Source: Cantharellus purpuraceus (Eukaryota > Basidiomycota > Agaricomycetes > Cantharellales > Hydnaceae). From it: a stretch of DNA of 64,000 nt. Position 1 is the first letter of the stretch. The number at the start of each line of letters is the position of its first letter. The notes beneath the pieces were generated by a model. The model made no database searches. It worked only from the letters and a program-made list of their open reading frames with translations, and had not been told where the DNA came from. The DNA is taken from the NCBI GenBank assembly GCA_025174535.1, contig JALBUN010000017.1:654132-718131 (forward strand), read 5' to 3'. The position numbers and the translations under genes are program-made. Shown here piece by piece: positions 18,887-29,741 of the stretch.

Positions 18887-19930
18887 GCATACTTCTCGCA
18901 ATCCATTCCTGGATTTACTTCCTGCTACAAATTACCACCTTTGGACGACCATAGATGCGCCCAGCGCCAGTCTTTTGGTTAGGATACTCGTCTGGCTCTT
19001 TGCTTTATTCCTCCTTCCCCCTGATATCACTCTGAAAATACGCGCATTATAATCATGTAAAGTAGCCTGTAGCTCTACTATCCTGCATAAAATGGGCTCA
19101 GAACCGTCGATGGCGTCCTCTAGAGCCGTTGGATACTGTTTAAGGAGTATCTGCGCCCAGCAGTCGGGCTCTGAGCCGCCTCTTGGGCACGAACCTGCCA
19201 TTCTAGGAGGGGTACGCCTCCCTCTCTTGGATAATCTTTGTGTAATCTTTTGGCGTGAGTTCCTTCCCCCATCATCACGAGGTGTGGGGCCCCTCAATAT
19301 CACCCCCCGGAATTTTCCTTGAGTTTAGATGTTCCGCTGTCGTGCGGCCCAGTTCATTAATGCCCACATGATTCTACTTCTCTCCGAGGCGTTTGGAACT
19401 GAACACGGTTCCCATGATACATGGACACGCTTGCACCTCCATTGAGGGCACCATCTGTGTCAGGTTGTTTGTAACTGTTCCCGGCCCCTCGTGGATTGCT
19501 GGCCGTGCTGCCATTTTTACGGCCGTGGTTTCTATCTCCCATACACAGCTGATATGTGGCACACGATCGAGATCCACCAGCAGTTTGCCACCTCACTATC
19601 ACGCAGGACAACAACACACTGTCTATTCATCACTATGCACAACGCTATGCAAGGCGGAGTTTGGGACATGCATCTCAAGCGGGTGTTTACATGCAGGCGC
19701 AGTCTCCGGAACCAACCCCTCGTCCTTGAATTCGCGCAATCACACAGCAACGCGCATGATGATAGTGCCAATCTTGGAATTACCGCCAGCGCCACAGTGC
19801 CATTTCTAGAACAATAAGATCCAGGCTGTATCTGGCTTCCCACATTCTTCTTGTCTATTGGTCCCATATTTCTGGATCAGTGACATGTACTACAACAGCC
19901 TTCAACCATCATCTCATCTCATGATTTATT
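18887..19930. other. Non-repetitive DNA; weak coding candidate at 18932-19303 (minus)
   Basis: No match to the transposons in the window. A 123-codon minus ORF (19303-18932) contains GGSEPDCWAQILLKQYPTAL and IVELQATLHDYNARIFRV, which read like a real protein segment, but I recognise no family. Overlapping plus ORFs look like shadows. Possibly an exon of a host gene. Confidence 0.25.
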
Positions 19931-20129
19931 ATCTGCACTCCCTCAACCACCACCACATCTCACTAGACTAGTTCTCATAGGATAATTTTAAAGTGACCTG
20001 TGTTTATTCTGAGCCACTCTCTTGGAGCGGAGATCAGCCATCTGGCTGCACACACCATGCATACACCACTCTACGGAGAAACTAGTGGGGCGGGAATCGC
20101 CCAATCCCCGAACACCTACACCTACTCCT

Positions 20130-20720
20130 CTAGACACCGGAATCTGGCAAGGTCAAGGCTTCTGGACGTTCGCACGTTCCTGGACTCCGCCATAATATCC
20201 TCGCATATTTCCGTGCACTCACCCGCTCGATCTGCTTTATCAGGCGCGCACGTTCTCACACGGTGCATATCAAAAAGGACGAGGCGGTGTACATCTAACA
20301 CAGGTTCTCTCAAAGGGTCACGCATGCGGCCAGGCGCTAAAAATCTGGCAAGGCGAAATATTGATAGACGCGAGAAATCTGGCAAGGCGAAATATACAAT
20401 TGATAGATGCACCCGGACTTTGAAAAACGTCTATCGGTGCATCAAGGAGCTAAAAATATAGCAGCCAGACGTGGAATGCGCGCTCGTGATAAAAAAAAAA
20501 AAATTTTTGTCGCCACTAAGGCATAAAATGCCGAGCTAATATCCTCCAAAAAAACAATTCAAACATTCCGTACGCCGGGATGCTAAATGTGGCAGAGCCA
20601 ATTTACTGATAGATCGGAACACACCATGGCGTCTATCCTCAAAGGTCATTTATGGCGCCAGGCCGTGTGCTAAAAATCTTCAACTAGTGATAGAATACAG
20701 TGGGGGGATAGATGAACGGA
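20130..20720. repeat. Degenerate short repeats around a ggcaaggcgaaatat motif
   Basis: Variants of gctaaaaatctggcaaggcg followed by aatattgatagacgc recur at about 20336-20371, 20371-20410, 20582-20617 and 20670-20700, with an outlying aatctggcaaggtc at about 20142. Spacing is irregular. A poly-A/T run lies at 20492-20507. No ORF of note. Confidence 0.45.
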
Positions 20721-21052
20721 CCGAACAGAGTGCCTAAGGCCTGCCAGTGAGGTTTCTGCGTGGGATATCACCTGGAAGGCCATATCACTCCATATGCAAC
20801 CTTGAAAGTGTCGCAATACAATTATCCTCGTGCCCGCAGTCTACATTTGGAGCCTTGTGCATGAGCAAATCAGATCCTTGGACAGTGACCAATACCCTGG
20901 AGGGGGGCGCATCCAGTAGTCATCGATCCCGGCCGGGCGCCCCGGTCTGCCCGATGTGCCCCGATGCGGACCGATATCTGCAGGCCGCAAGCATTTGGCG
21001 CGGTTCCCACACATTGTAGTCAGGATCTGGCAGACCAAGTTTCATAAGGGGC

Positions 21053-21123
21053 CACCTAAAATGAGATCTATCATATCTATTCTGAGATAGAAAAGGCACC
21101 GATACATCATGCCTTTTTAGGTG
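21053..21123. other. 71-nt foldback structure
   Basis: Outer arms cacctaaaa (21053-21061) and ttttaggtg (21115-21123) enclose inner complementary pairs such as ctatc/gatag and ggca/tgcc. Single occurrence in the window; function unknown. Confidence 0.4.
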
Positions 21124-21574
21124 ATCATAAGTGTCCCGGAAAACACTCTATGTGCGCATGTATGTGCTTGTGTGGGAGCCAAAGCCTTACCGTTATTGAG
21201 GCCGAATATGCCGTAGAGTCCGGGAGTTGCCGTGTGCGAAATTTGCTTGTTGAGGTCGCGGAGTCATTCAGATTGTCAAAGGCTTCCCAGCGATGGTTAG
21301 CTTCCTTTGACTTCGGGCTTTAATAACGCATGCCGTGCTTGTTCCAGCCAGCGTGGGGCAGACAGAAGGCGCTGCGTGCGTGCACCTTGGATCCTTTTCA
21401 AGAACGTGGCCGGCTTGCATGTGTTGCGTCACCAACGAATCGCGGATATATCCGTTCTACTAGAAGAACACTATGAGGGTCCTTGAAAGCGCATGGGAAG
21501 TGGAGATCAATTGACGCCGCCGTGGTTCCTGACGTTGAACGAGACTCGGGGGAGAAGATGCGGCAGATATAAAA

Positions 21575-21905
21575 CTCGCTTTTTCGACTCCGAGTCTCTG
21601 TAAGCCTCAATCCCGGCATTCATAAAAACAGCCCTATTTTGGTGTGCATCTCCCATTGAGCTCGATATTCTATGAACCAATTTAGTCCTTGAGACCAAGA
21701 TTTGATTAAACTGGTGTTGCCATGATGGTCGTTGAACGTTGAACACTACAGAGATCCCTGAAAGAGAGAGATGAGAAACATGGCTTTAGATGGCTTGTCG
21801 ACTCCGGGTCTCAGAACCTGTCTGCTTCCATTTTGGCATTCATGAAACCACCACTCTTTCATTTCTTGATGTACATCTCCCATTGAGCTTGATATTATGA
21901 GTTGA
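21575..21905. repeat. Degenerate direct repeat, ~95 nt, two copies
   Basis: Copy at about 21575-21672 and copy at about 21796-21900 share cgactccg-gtctc, ggcattcat and gtacatctcccattgagct. They are roughly 70-75% alike by eye and about 220 nt apart. No coding signal seen. Confidence 0.45.
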
Positions 21906-21987
21906 TGGTGCTTCACTGTCCATCACATTGTGAAGGATTGGATGTGCAGTCTGTCAGTCAAAGCAGATTGTAGAGGACTTGATTCAA

Positions 21988-22200
21988 TGTTACTAGTAGC
22001 AGAAATCTACCTGCTTTTATACAAGTCAACTATTCCACTCCACTCTCAATTTGACATGTCAGATAATAAGAAACTTTTGTCCATCTTATTGTCCAATCCA
22101 CTATTGTCTTGTTGTCCCTACCCTTCTTTTTATTCTCTCCTATTGTCTGTCCACTCTAACCTTCCTTGAATGTCTGATCTGTTGGCACTCCCCCTCAAAT
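21988..22200 (-). repeat. Copia-type LTR plus polypurine tract
   Basis: On the minus strand a purine tract (atttgagggggag, plus-strand 22188-22200) precedes TGCCAACAGATC. The segment ends with ...CTAGTAACA, giving a TG...CA unit of about 200 nt (21988-22187). The copia RNase H remnant upstream on the same strand (22498 on) is compatible with this being its 3' LTR, but 300 nt of uncertain sequence lie between. Confidence 0.5.
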
Positions 22201-22497
22201 TGAGAGGTCTGAGTAACCTATCTTTCTGTGAAGATATTGGTGTTGATTTGGCTCCAGGCCCTAACAAAACCAGATAGCAATACATTGTGTTAGGATCCCT
22301 AAATTGAAGTAGCGTTCAGAGTAAAGTGTATGATTGGAACACTTTTTACGGCTTATTGGCTCTAGGATAATCGTTTGTTGTTTTGTCCTTGTTTACATAA
22401 GTACAGTATGTAGCAACTCAGGTGTTGCATCTCTATTTCTTTTACATGGCCAAAAGCTATGCTTGCTCCCTGCCTCTGACAAGGCCCCATCAGCCTT

Positions 22498-23214
22498 TCA
22501 GTTTCCATCACTCCCACTCGAGTGAAGCTGGAGGCCCATTGCCTGCACAAACTTCCAGTGCTTTTCACACCCCAACACTTTGGTCAACATGTCCGTGACC
22601 ATATCTTTGGTTGGCACATATCTGACAACCACCTCTCCCATGGCCACTAAGTTGTCATGGAAGTAATGATATTTACATTGTATGTGCTTGGTCCTGGCAC
22701 AGTACTGCACATCCTTGCTCAATATTATTGCAGCTTGGTTGTCACATGGTTACCCCCTTTTGGATATGCCCTAGCTCTGTGAAGAAAGTACATAGCCAGG
22801 CAATGTGTTGTCCAGCATTGCTGAAGCCTATATATTTGGATTCGGTAGATGAGAGTGCTACCATTGACTGGCGTTTACTTGCCCATCCTATCACTCCTCA
22901 GTTGCTGATAAACACATATCCTGATGTTGATCGTGAAGTGTCAGAGTCACCAGACCATCAGTGTAGCCATGGAAATTCATGTCCATTGAGACATCTGAGC
23001 CGTTGAAGCTAAGTTCCATATCTCGAGGCCCTTTCAAATACCTTAGTCCGCATTTTGCTAGCTCCCAGTGGCATGATTTAGGATTTGCGTTGTAATGTCT
23101 GAGTACTCCCATAAGGAATGCAATGTCCCTTGCATTGCATACATGAGTGATCCCACTACGCTTGTGTATGACACCATCTTTCCTCTGATTTCCATCTTGG
23201 TCACGACAGGGTCC
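22498..23214 (-). pseudogene. Copia Pol remnant (RT end and RNase H)
   Basis: The minus strand encodes GVLRHYNANPKSCHWELAK and GLRYLKGPRDMELSF (23112-22891), then a frame change, then HIQCKYHYFHDNLVAMGEV and TKDMVTDMLTKVLG (22722-22498), the end of copia RNase H. The middle of RNase H is scrambled by frameshifts. The upstream end is cut by an LTR-A copy that starts at 23215 after ggtcc. Confidence 0.75.
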
Positions 23215-23462
23215 TGTTTTGGAACCTGCAAAATTATGGTGTTAGGGCAAACTCTAAATCACCACAATTCCGTGAATGAACAGCTGAGAAGAATATCAAA
23301 CCCTGCTGCAGCACAACTCCAGAAACAATTTAATGTTTGTACTTTGGTTACAATCCTTTGTATTGGTCAATGCAGACTATATGCAGAGAAGTAATATGTT
23401 TCTTAGCAGCAAGAAATGAATAAGACTTCCAGAGTCTAGAGTTCACGGACGCTTAGGGGTCC
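23215..23462 (-). repeat. LTR-A fragment, interrupted by a second LTR-A
   Basis: Starts TGTTTTGGAACC (the minus-strand LTR end) after ggtcc and runs to cttaggggtcc, where a second LTR-A begins again with TGTTTTGG. Intact copies continue with agatattcc, so the second LTR inserted at the ggtcc inside this one. The displaced remainder is not found on the other side. Confidence 0.85.
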
Positions 23463-24889
23463 TGTTTTGGAACCCACAAAATTATGGTGTTAGGGCAAAC
23501 TCTAAATCACCACAATTCCCTGAATGAACAGCTGAGAAAAATATCAAACCCTGCTGCAGCACAACTCCAGAAACAATTTAACGTTTGTACTTTGGTTACA
23601 ATCCGTTGTAATGGTCAATGCAGACAATACACAGGAAGGTAATACATTTCTTAGCAGTAGGGAATAATAAGACTTCCAGAGTCTAGAGTTCACGGACGCT
23701 TAGGGGTCCAGATATTCCAAAAAGAGGGGAATGCACTTAGAGGCTAGAGGAAGTAGGCAGATGAATCCAACCGTCCAACCAGTGACACTCTGAAGCGGGT
23801 AACAGCGATGTGTGAAGTAGTCTAGCAACTGCTTCACATGAGTTCAAGATCCTAATGCTCTGCAAAGGCAGCACACACTAGTAACTTAAACAAAGAGCAC
23901 TAATGGCAGGACTATCGACAGACAATCTCACCCTGTAGATTTGTAGTCACGTGAGGCAGATACTACACTCACGCCCAAAGCAGGACAATCACTACTTCGA
24001 GTGCAATCGAATACAGTTACACAACTGTAAGCGACCCTTGAACTGGACAATCAACAGTTACTGAGATATAGGGGATGACACTGTATGTCACTCTAGTCAC
24101 ACTGATGTGCAAATGATGGGGTAGAAAATGGTTATTTATTCAGAGGCAGAATGGGCTCCTTTTATATTGTATTTACAGGAGCTGACTAATACTACTGGAA
24201 ACTTCTACCTATTAATAGATGGAAACTACTGGAAGCTAGTGGAATATGTAAGAAGGGGGTGGAAGTTTCCTAGCCAATGAGCTGCTTGGATTTGCTCTGA
24301 CTCATGGCATGAGTCATGGATGGAGTCATAGTGTGACTCAGAGCAGGAGTCATGGTATGAGTCATGGAAGGAGTCATAGCATGAGTCATGGCAGGAGTCA
24401 TTGCATGAGTCACCATTACCCAAATAACTCAGTCAATACTTCGTTTCCTGGGCTGATAAGCACAGCCATGGGTAGGCACAGCTTCTATTGAACTCTTCAC
24501 TGAAAATGGAGTCAGGAGGTGCAGTGGTTGTGAAGATATTGAGCATTTACTGGCAGTGGTGACCAGGAGTCGGAGATTAAAATGAGTCATGTGATTGAAA
24601 ATGAGTCAGTAGTCTGGGTGACTCCGGCTGACTTTAGGGCTGGTGACATCTGCGAAGGTTTGTGGGTCCATGTTGGTCCCAAAACTTTGCCCAGCAGAAC
24701 AATAAGTTTGTAGACTCATTTCTGCATGGAAAATTCCCAAAAAAAATATGAAAAAATAGAGAATATTTGAATGGCCCTGAATCAAGAGAAAGCAGCACAT
24801 ATATGCTGATATTTTAAGGCCATGAAGCGAAATTGTACAGTTTTGGAACTTTAAACAAGATCTTTTAAGGGAAAACCAGTTCCCATACA
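23463..24889 (-). repeat. Solo LTR-A1 (minus)
   Basis: Complete unit, 1427 nt, minus strand TGTATGGGAACTGG...CCAAAACA. Contains the TGACTCA/TGAGTCA array (plus coordinates about 24300-24610) and the TATA box. Left flank ggtcc and right flank ttcat do not match, so the flanks have been rearranged. Confidence 0.88.
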
Positions 24890-24954
24890 TTCATCATCAG
24901 GTCTGCTGAATTCTCCTTTGACTGGATGTAGGTAAGTGCTGCTTCATTTGAAGC

Positions 24955-25482
24955 TGTTATGCACTGGGTCCGATTGGGGGTCAGAACTTGGATTGGAGTC
25001 AGGGGTCAGAGTTGGAGTGGGGATTGGGGTGTGTTGTGGGGTCAGAATGGACTTGGCTTCAGCTTATGTGCTGTGCCCTCACTAATACCTGTGTCTGAGA
25101 TTTCAGAGACAGAGTATGACTTAGATGGTTTGGATCAGACTTAGAAGCTAGGCATGATTCGATATTCAAACTGGGGAATGAAGTCCCCAGTCATACAGCT
25201 TAAATACATATTTGAAATCTAATAATAGTTACTCCAGTGATGGGTCTCTGAGGCCAGCGGCCTTATGTGAATATGTCCAAGTCTGACAGGGATGGATGTC
25301 CAGGTTCCTATGGTGATGCTGATGCATTAATCAGAACTGGAGGCGGATGAGCAAGATCAATGGTGATGATCAGACAGACTAATGGAGATGTGAGGGTTTC
25401 CAAATGGAGTATAGATTTCATGTGTGCAGGGATCTGGGTGGATCGAATGGGGATCTGGGTGTTGATGAATATAGTCATAACA
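24955..25482 (+). repeat. LTR-D (solo)
   Basis: TGTTATGCACTGGGTCC...AGTCATAACA, 528 nt with short inverted ends TGTTATG/CATAACA. Same family as the solo LTR at 46826-47365 (opposite strand) and the fragment at 63122. Flanks do not show a target duplication. Confidence 0.8.
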
Positions 25483-25679
25483 GTATCTCTCTATTAGGGC
25501 TGAGCCCTTGAGGCCTCATGTCTGTGGATTGAACAGGTGAGATGGTTGGGTGCAGTTGGAGTTATACTGGGGTCTGGAGACATATAAAAGGAGAGACATG
25601 CTGAGGTCTTATCCTCAATGATATCAAATCCCTTTGCAAATCTGAGTGTGGCTGAGCTTGAGCAGTTGCTCCTGGCCTG

Positions 25680-27369
25680 ATGGAAGGAAGAGGAAGAGGA
25701 ATGGAAACAGAAGGAGGAGGAGGCAGAGGAATGGAGATGGAAGGAGGAGGTGATGGTGAAATGGAGATGGAAGGAGGAGGTGATGGTGGAATGGAGATGG
25801 AAGGAGGAGGTGGTGGTGGAATGGCAATGGAAGGAGGAGGAGGTGGTGGAATGGAGATGGAAGGAGGAGGTGGTGGTGGAATGGAGATGGAAGGAGGAGG
25901 GGGAAGAACAGAGATGGAAGGAGGAGGAGGAGGCAGAACAGAGACAGAAGGAGGAGAAGGAAGCAGAGCAGAGGCAGAGGGAGGAAGAGGCAAACGCAGA
26001 GCAAGCGTGCAAGGTCAAGGAACTTGTGGCTGCAAGGCTGAAGGAAGTGGAAGAACAGGAACATAAGTTAGAGGTCACCATGGAAGTAGAGGAGGGGGTG
26101 ACCAGGGTGGGGGCAACTAGTCAACTGGGGAGTCCAAGCATGCCAATACAGGCACAGACTCCTGAGGTTGCCATTATCTCGGTTGCATGGATGGAGTTGA
26201 CCCGTCCAACACCTGTCCCACCAGTAGACTCACCAGTGCATTGGCAATCATGGCCATTGTTTGTGGCGGGTGCAGCTGAAGATGATGTGGTGGAGGCAGA
26301 GGAGGCAGAAGTGGAGGCAGACCCTGATGTGGACATGGAGCTCAATGCAAATGTGGAGCCTGAGCAGGTATGGATGTCGGGATGGATACAGGGCCTGACC
26401 TGACCTTGAATTATTACGAGGAGATGGCCTGGGTAGCCACAGTTGAAGCTTGCAAATGGGCAGAGCTATATGCTGCTGCCACCAAGAAGAACCTCAAGGT
26501 CACAGTCTTCTCATTGAAGGCATACCCGAGTGCTGATACAGAGAAGCGGGAGGCAGATTGGAGGATCATATGGCACAAGGCAGAGGATCACTTATTAGTG
26601 ACTCATAAAAAGGAGTTGCATGTTGCTAGGTCAGCAATTGAGCTTCATAAGCACAAGATGGAGAAGGCTGCAGTGGAGCAGCAGGACAAGGAGGAGGAGA
26701 GGGAAAACTTGGAGGCCATGTTGAAAAAGAGTAGACCACTCAAGGCTCTGGCTCCAATGGAGCCATTCAGCAGGCCTGGCATAATATGCAACTTGTGTTG
26801 TGACATGGGCGTGGAGTGTGTATGGCCCACTGGTCCAACCCACTGACTTCAGTCCTGTGATTGTTGTTGGGTTGGAAAGGAGGGTGTAGGATCAATGGCA
26901 AGTTTGATCCCTGAAGTTGGAGCATCAAGCCATGACCAGTGATCCAAAGAGGGGTGGAGAAAGAATCAGAAGGTCATCCGACCACAAGGCAGTGGAGACA
27001 GGTGCTGTGGCAGCTGGAGGTAGTGGTGTCAGATCAGAGGGAGCAACAACTGGGGCAGGTACAGGGTGCATCTCTCCACCCAACAGTACTGTGGGCCAGC
27101 TTATCAGGGTGGTTAACATACAGTCAGAGCATCTCCGGTGAATGGAAGGGTTGTTAGTGGACTTGGTCAAGACAATGAAATGGAAGGAGGTTCTGGAGGG
27201 TCGGCAGACTGCTGAGTTGCATCAACTGCAGAAGTTCATGGCCTCTCTGGATGAGGATTCAGACATGGGGGATGAAAAGGATTGGGTGTCAGATGTGGAG
27301 AGTGATGATGAGTCAGAGACAGAGGCTGAGGTAGACAAGGGGAAGGGAAAAAGGAAGTGTGATGTATAA
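25680..27369 (+). pseudogene. Degenerate coiled-coil / Cys-rich ORF of unknown family
   Basis: Three frame segments read together: 25750-26403 (Glu/Lys/Trp-rich repeats, then EEEANAEQACKVKELVAAR, predicted coiled coil), 26370-26846 (VEACKWAELYAAATKKN, a long charged helix, then CNLCCDMGVECVWP), and 27142-27369 (acidic tail, DSDMGDEKDWVSDVESDD). The Cys pattern C-x2-C-x6-C before a Trp-Pro resembles ORFs common in mushroom genomes, but I cannot name the family. Frame changes near 26380 and 26850 suggest decay. It neighbours gypsy-G, in convergent orientation. Confidence 0.4.
25711..25915 (+). repeat. 30-nt purine-rich minisatellite
   Basis: The unit begins atggagatggaaggaggagg and repeats at 25731, 25761, 25791, 25821, 25851 and 25881 with a 30-nt period, so it stays in frame (10 codons). 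One strand is almost pure purine and could form triplex DNA. Confidence 0.8.
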
Positions 27370-27549
27370 TTTATAAAAATGAAAATGAAAATGATTGTAA
27401 TATTTTGGAACAGATTTGAGAATAGCGGAAGCTTTGACTTGTAATTTTGAAGGAGAAAAAGCAGGTTGGAGTGAGGTTTTCAGAGGTTGGGTAGACTTGT
27501 AGCTTTTCTCTGTGAATCATAATAACCAATGATGCAGAATGATAGGAAC

Positions 27550-28190
27550 TTAAAGATTTGTAAGAGGACTAGGTTTGTCTGGATAAGCAGAGTGAAAATC
27601 AGAGACAGATTCCAATGCATGATTGAGTTTGGACATGGAGATCCATGAGGACTCTTCATCGGTGCCCTCATATCCAGTCCATTTGACCAGGTACTGGAGC
27701 TTGCACTTGTACCAACGATCAATCTTTGAGTCCAGGATCTCAGATATCTCATATTCATTATCTCCCTCGATGATGAATGGAGGGGGTGGAGATTGGATGT
27801 GGCCAGGGATCTTGTTTGTAGTAGCAGGTTCAAGCATTGATATATGGAAGACCAGGTGAACTGCTTGGAAGTGGTCAGGGAGTTGGAGGGCGAAGGACCT
27901 ACTGCCTGCATGAGCAATGACCTCATAAGGACCTAAGTATTTCTCAGAGAGTTTCTTCGATGGACAGGTGGTCCAGAAGTGTTTGGCCTTGACAAATACT
28001 TTGTCTCTGATCTGTAGGTCCAGAGCTGAGATATGGTGTCAGTCTGCAGAGACTTGGTATTGTTTCTGGGCATAGGAGATGGCTTCTCAGAGATGTTGGT
28101 GTAGTTGGTCAAGGTTGGTTATGAATTGGTGGGCTTTGGTGGAGGTGAGTTCCTTCTCCAGGTGGACAGAGATGTTTGGATGGAGTTTTT
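27550..28190 (-). pseudogene. Gypsy-G integrase C-terminus and chromodomain
   Basis: The minus strand reads LHPNISVHLEKELTSTKAHQF, KVFVKAKHFWTTCPSKKL, KYLGPYEVIAHAG and HLVFHISMLEP, then a chromodomain YEISEILDSKIDRWYKCK with VKWTGYEGTDEESSW. This is the standard chromovirus C-terminus that reads histone marks. Stops at plus-strand 28087-28089 and 28039-28041 (TGA) fall at expected Arg positions (HL-x-EAISYAQ; AD-x-H). Confidence 0.88.
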
Positions 28191-28809
28191 GACATTTGTT
28201 TAGAAATATATTAAATATGTATATATAACCCATTTCTTTAAATTTTATATAATATATTTATAATAAAACATATTTTGATATTTCATTCATGATTCTCAAA
28301 TTTATATAATTTACTTAGATTTAAAACATATTTTGATATTTTGACATGATTCTCAAAAATAATTTTTTTTTTTTTCATTTACTGGTGGCAACTGCTTCAA
28401 GGGAATATTCTACTCCTGCTACACTTAATTTCTTTCACTCAGGCTTTCTTGTACTATACTGGTCAAATAATCTAATGTACCTTGAATCCTCACCTGGTAT
28501 TTGTATATCTAAATATTCTATATTATACCAATAATATTAATATATACATTACTGTTATATTCATATAAATAATTATGTTCAAACATCTTATCTTTTAAAG
28601 TTTATTTGAATATGAAATATATATTTATATTTATAAAAATTTAAGATATCCAAAAAAAATTCAGATATCTGAAATCTTTAAAGATATCCAGATTGTAACT
28701 CCCTATTTTTATTATCATTATTAAAATTCTGATGTATATCTCATATATTCTGATGTACATCTCATATACATCAGAATATTGTATAACAGCATCATTCCGA
28801 ACAAGTGTC
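28191..28809. mobile_element. MITE copy 3 (older), inside gypsy-G integrase
   Basis: 619 nt, very AT-rich. Ends GACATTTGTTTAGAAAT and ATTCCGAACAAGTGTC are the diverged terminal inverted repeats of the MITE at 30835-31399. Homology is visible along its length (aacatattttgatatttt, ctggtggcaactgc, cacctggtatttgtatatc). Flanked by TTT on both sides. It splits the integrase between FFANK and LHPNISVH. Confidence 0.75.
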
Positions 28810-29740
28810 TTTATTAGCAAAGAAAGGAGAGATGCCAGTAGTCATGTTCCAAGCATTGTTGTAGGCAAACTCTGCCATTGGAAGTAGATCAGCCCAGTTG
28901 TCTTGTTGATAGTTACAATAGACTCAGAGATATTGTTCCAGGGACTGATTTATCCATTCTGTTTGTCTGTCTCCCTCAGGATGGTATCTGGAGGTGAAAT
29001 GAAGCTTCATGTTGAGAGCCTTTCCTAATGTGCAGAAGAAGGAGGAGACAAACTCTGAGCCCCAATCAGATGTGACATGTGATGGAACTCCATGTTTAGA
29101 GAACACATGGAGAATGAACAACTTAGCTAGTAAGGTGGAGGTGATGGTGTTGTGTGTTGGAATGAATAGTGACTGTTTAGTGAACCTGTCAACAATCACA
29201 AGTACAGAAGTTGCTTAAGTGTTCCATAGGGTTTGTGCCTTTGCATTTTTGAGCACATACATGTGGTACAAGAATTACAGTAGTGTTGAATATACTCTTG
29301 CATTTTTGGCCGTACATAGTCTCATCAGATTAACCCTTGTGTGTTTTGCCCAAAGTGGCCAGAAATTGGGTGATCATGATAGTACTGCAAAACTTGGAGT
29401 TGGAGACCGTTGGCATTGCGGATGTATATCCAGTCATTGTGTTGGAGGTGTCCTTTGGGGTCAAGTGACCACTTTGGATCAGAAAGGTCATCCAAGTGTT
29501 TAACTGCAACAGGGTCAGATCGGAGTGATGAGCAGATGTCAGAGCAGAGTTGGTCAATGTCCATGATGGTGACAGCTCAGAGGGTGGGAGTCATGAGGGT
29601 GGATGCTCATAGGGATGATGCCAGCTGCTCATTAGTGAACACAGGACAAAAGTTGTGTGGATTTACAGTGGCATAGTCACTACTCCCTTCTTTAGGGTAG
29701 ACCTCCCAGGATCTAGTTAATGCATCAGGCTTTGCTCCAA
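28810..29740 (-). pseudogene. Gypsy-G integrase (zinc module and catalytic core)
   Basis: The minus strand encodes YYHDHPISGHFGQNT and CNSCTTCMCAQ (HHCC module), then MIVDRFTKQSLFIPTHN, SKHGVPSHVTSDWGSEFV (second Asp) and RYHPEGDRQTEWINQ (Glu), then FAYNNAWNMTTGISPFF. Stops: two consecutive TGA codons at plus 29322-29327 exactly where the family has Arg-Arg before DYV, and TGA at 28924-28926 in QYL-x-VYCNYQ. Non-functional. Confidence 0.88.
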
Positions 29741-29741
29741 G

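Noticed and set aside
19304..19930. Overlapping ORFs on both strands at 19357-19867
   Set aside because: Several mutually overlapping frames of similar length with no recognisable motif or codon bias; treated as chance ORFs.
25494..26081. Ser/Pro-rich minus-strand ORFs at 25494-26081
   Set aside because: Shadow of the purine-rich 30-nt minisatellite; low complexity with no homologous features.
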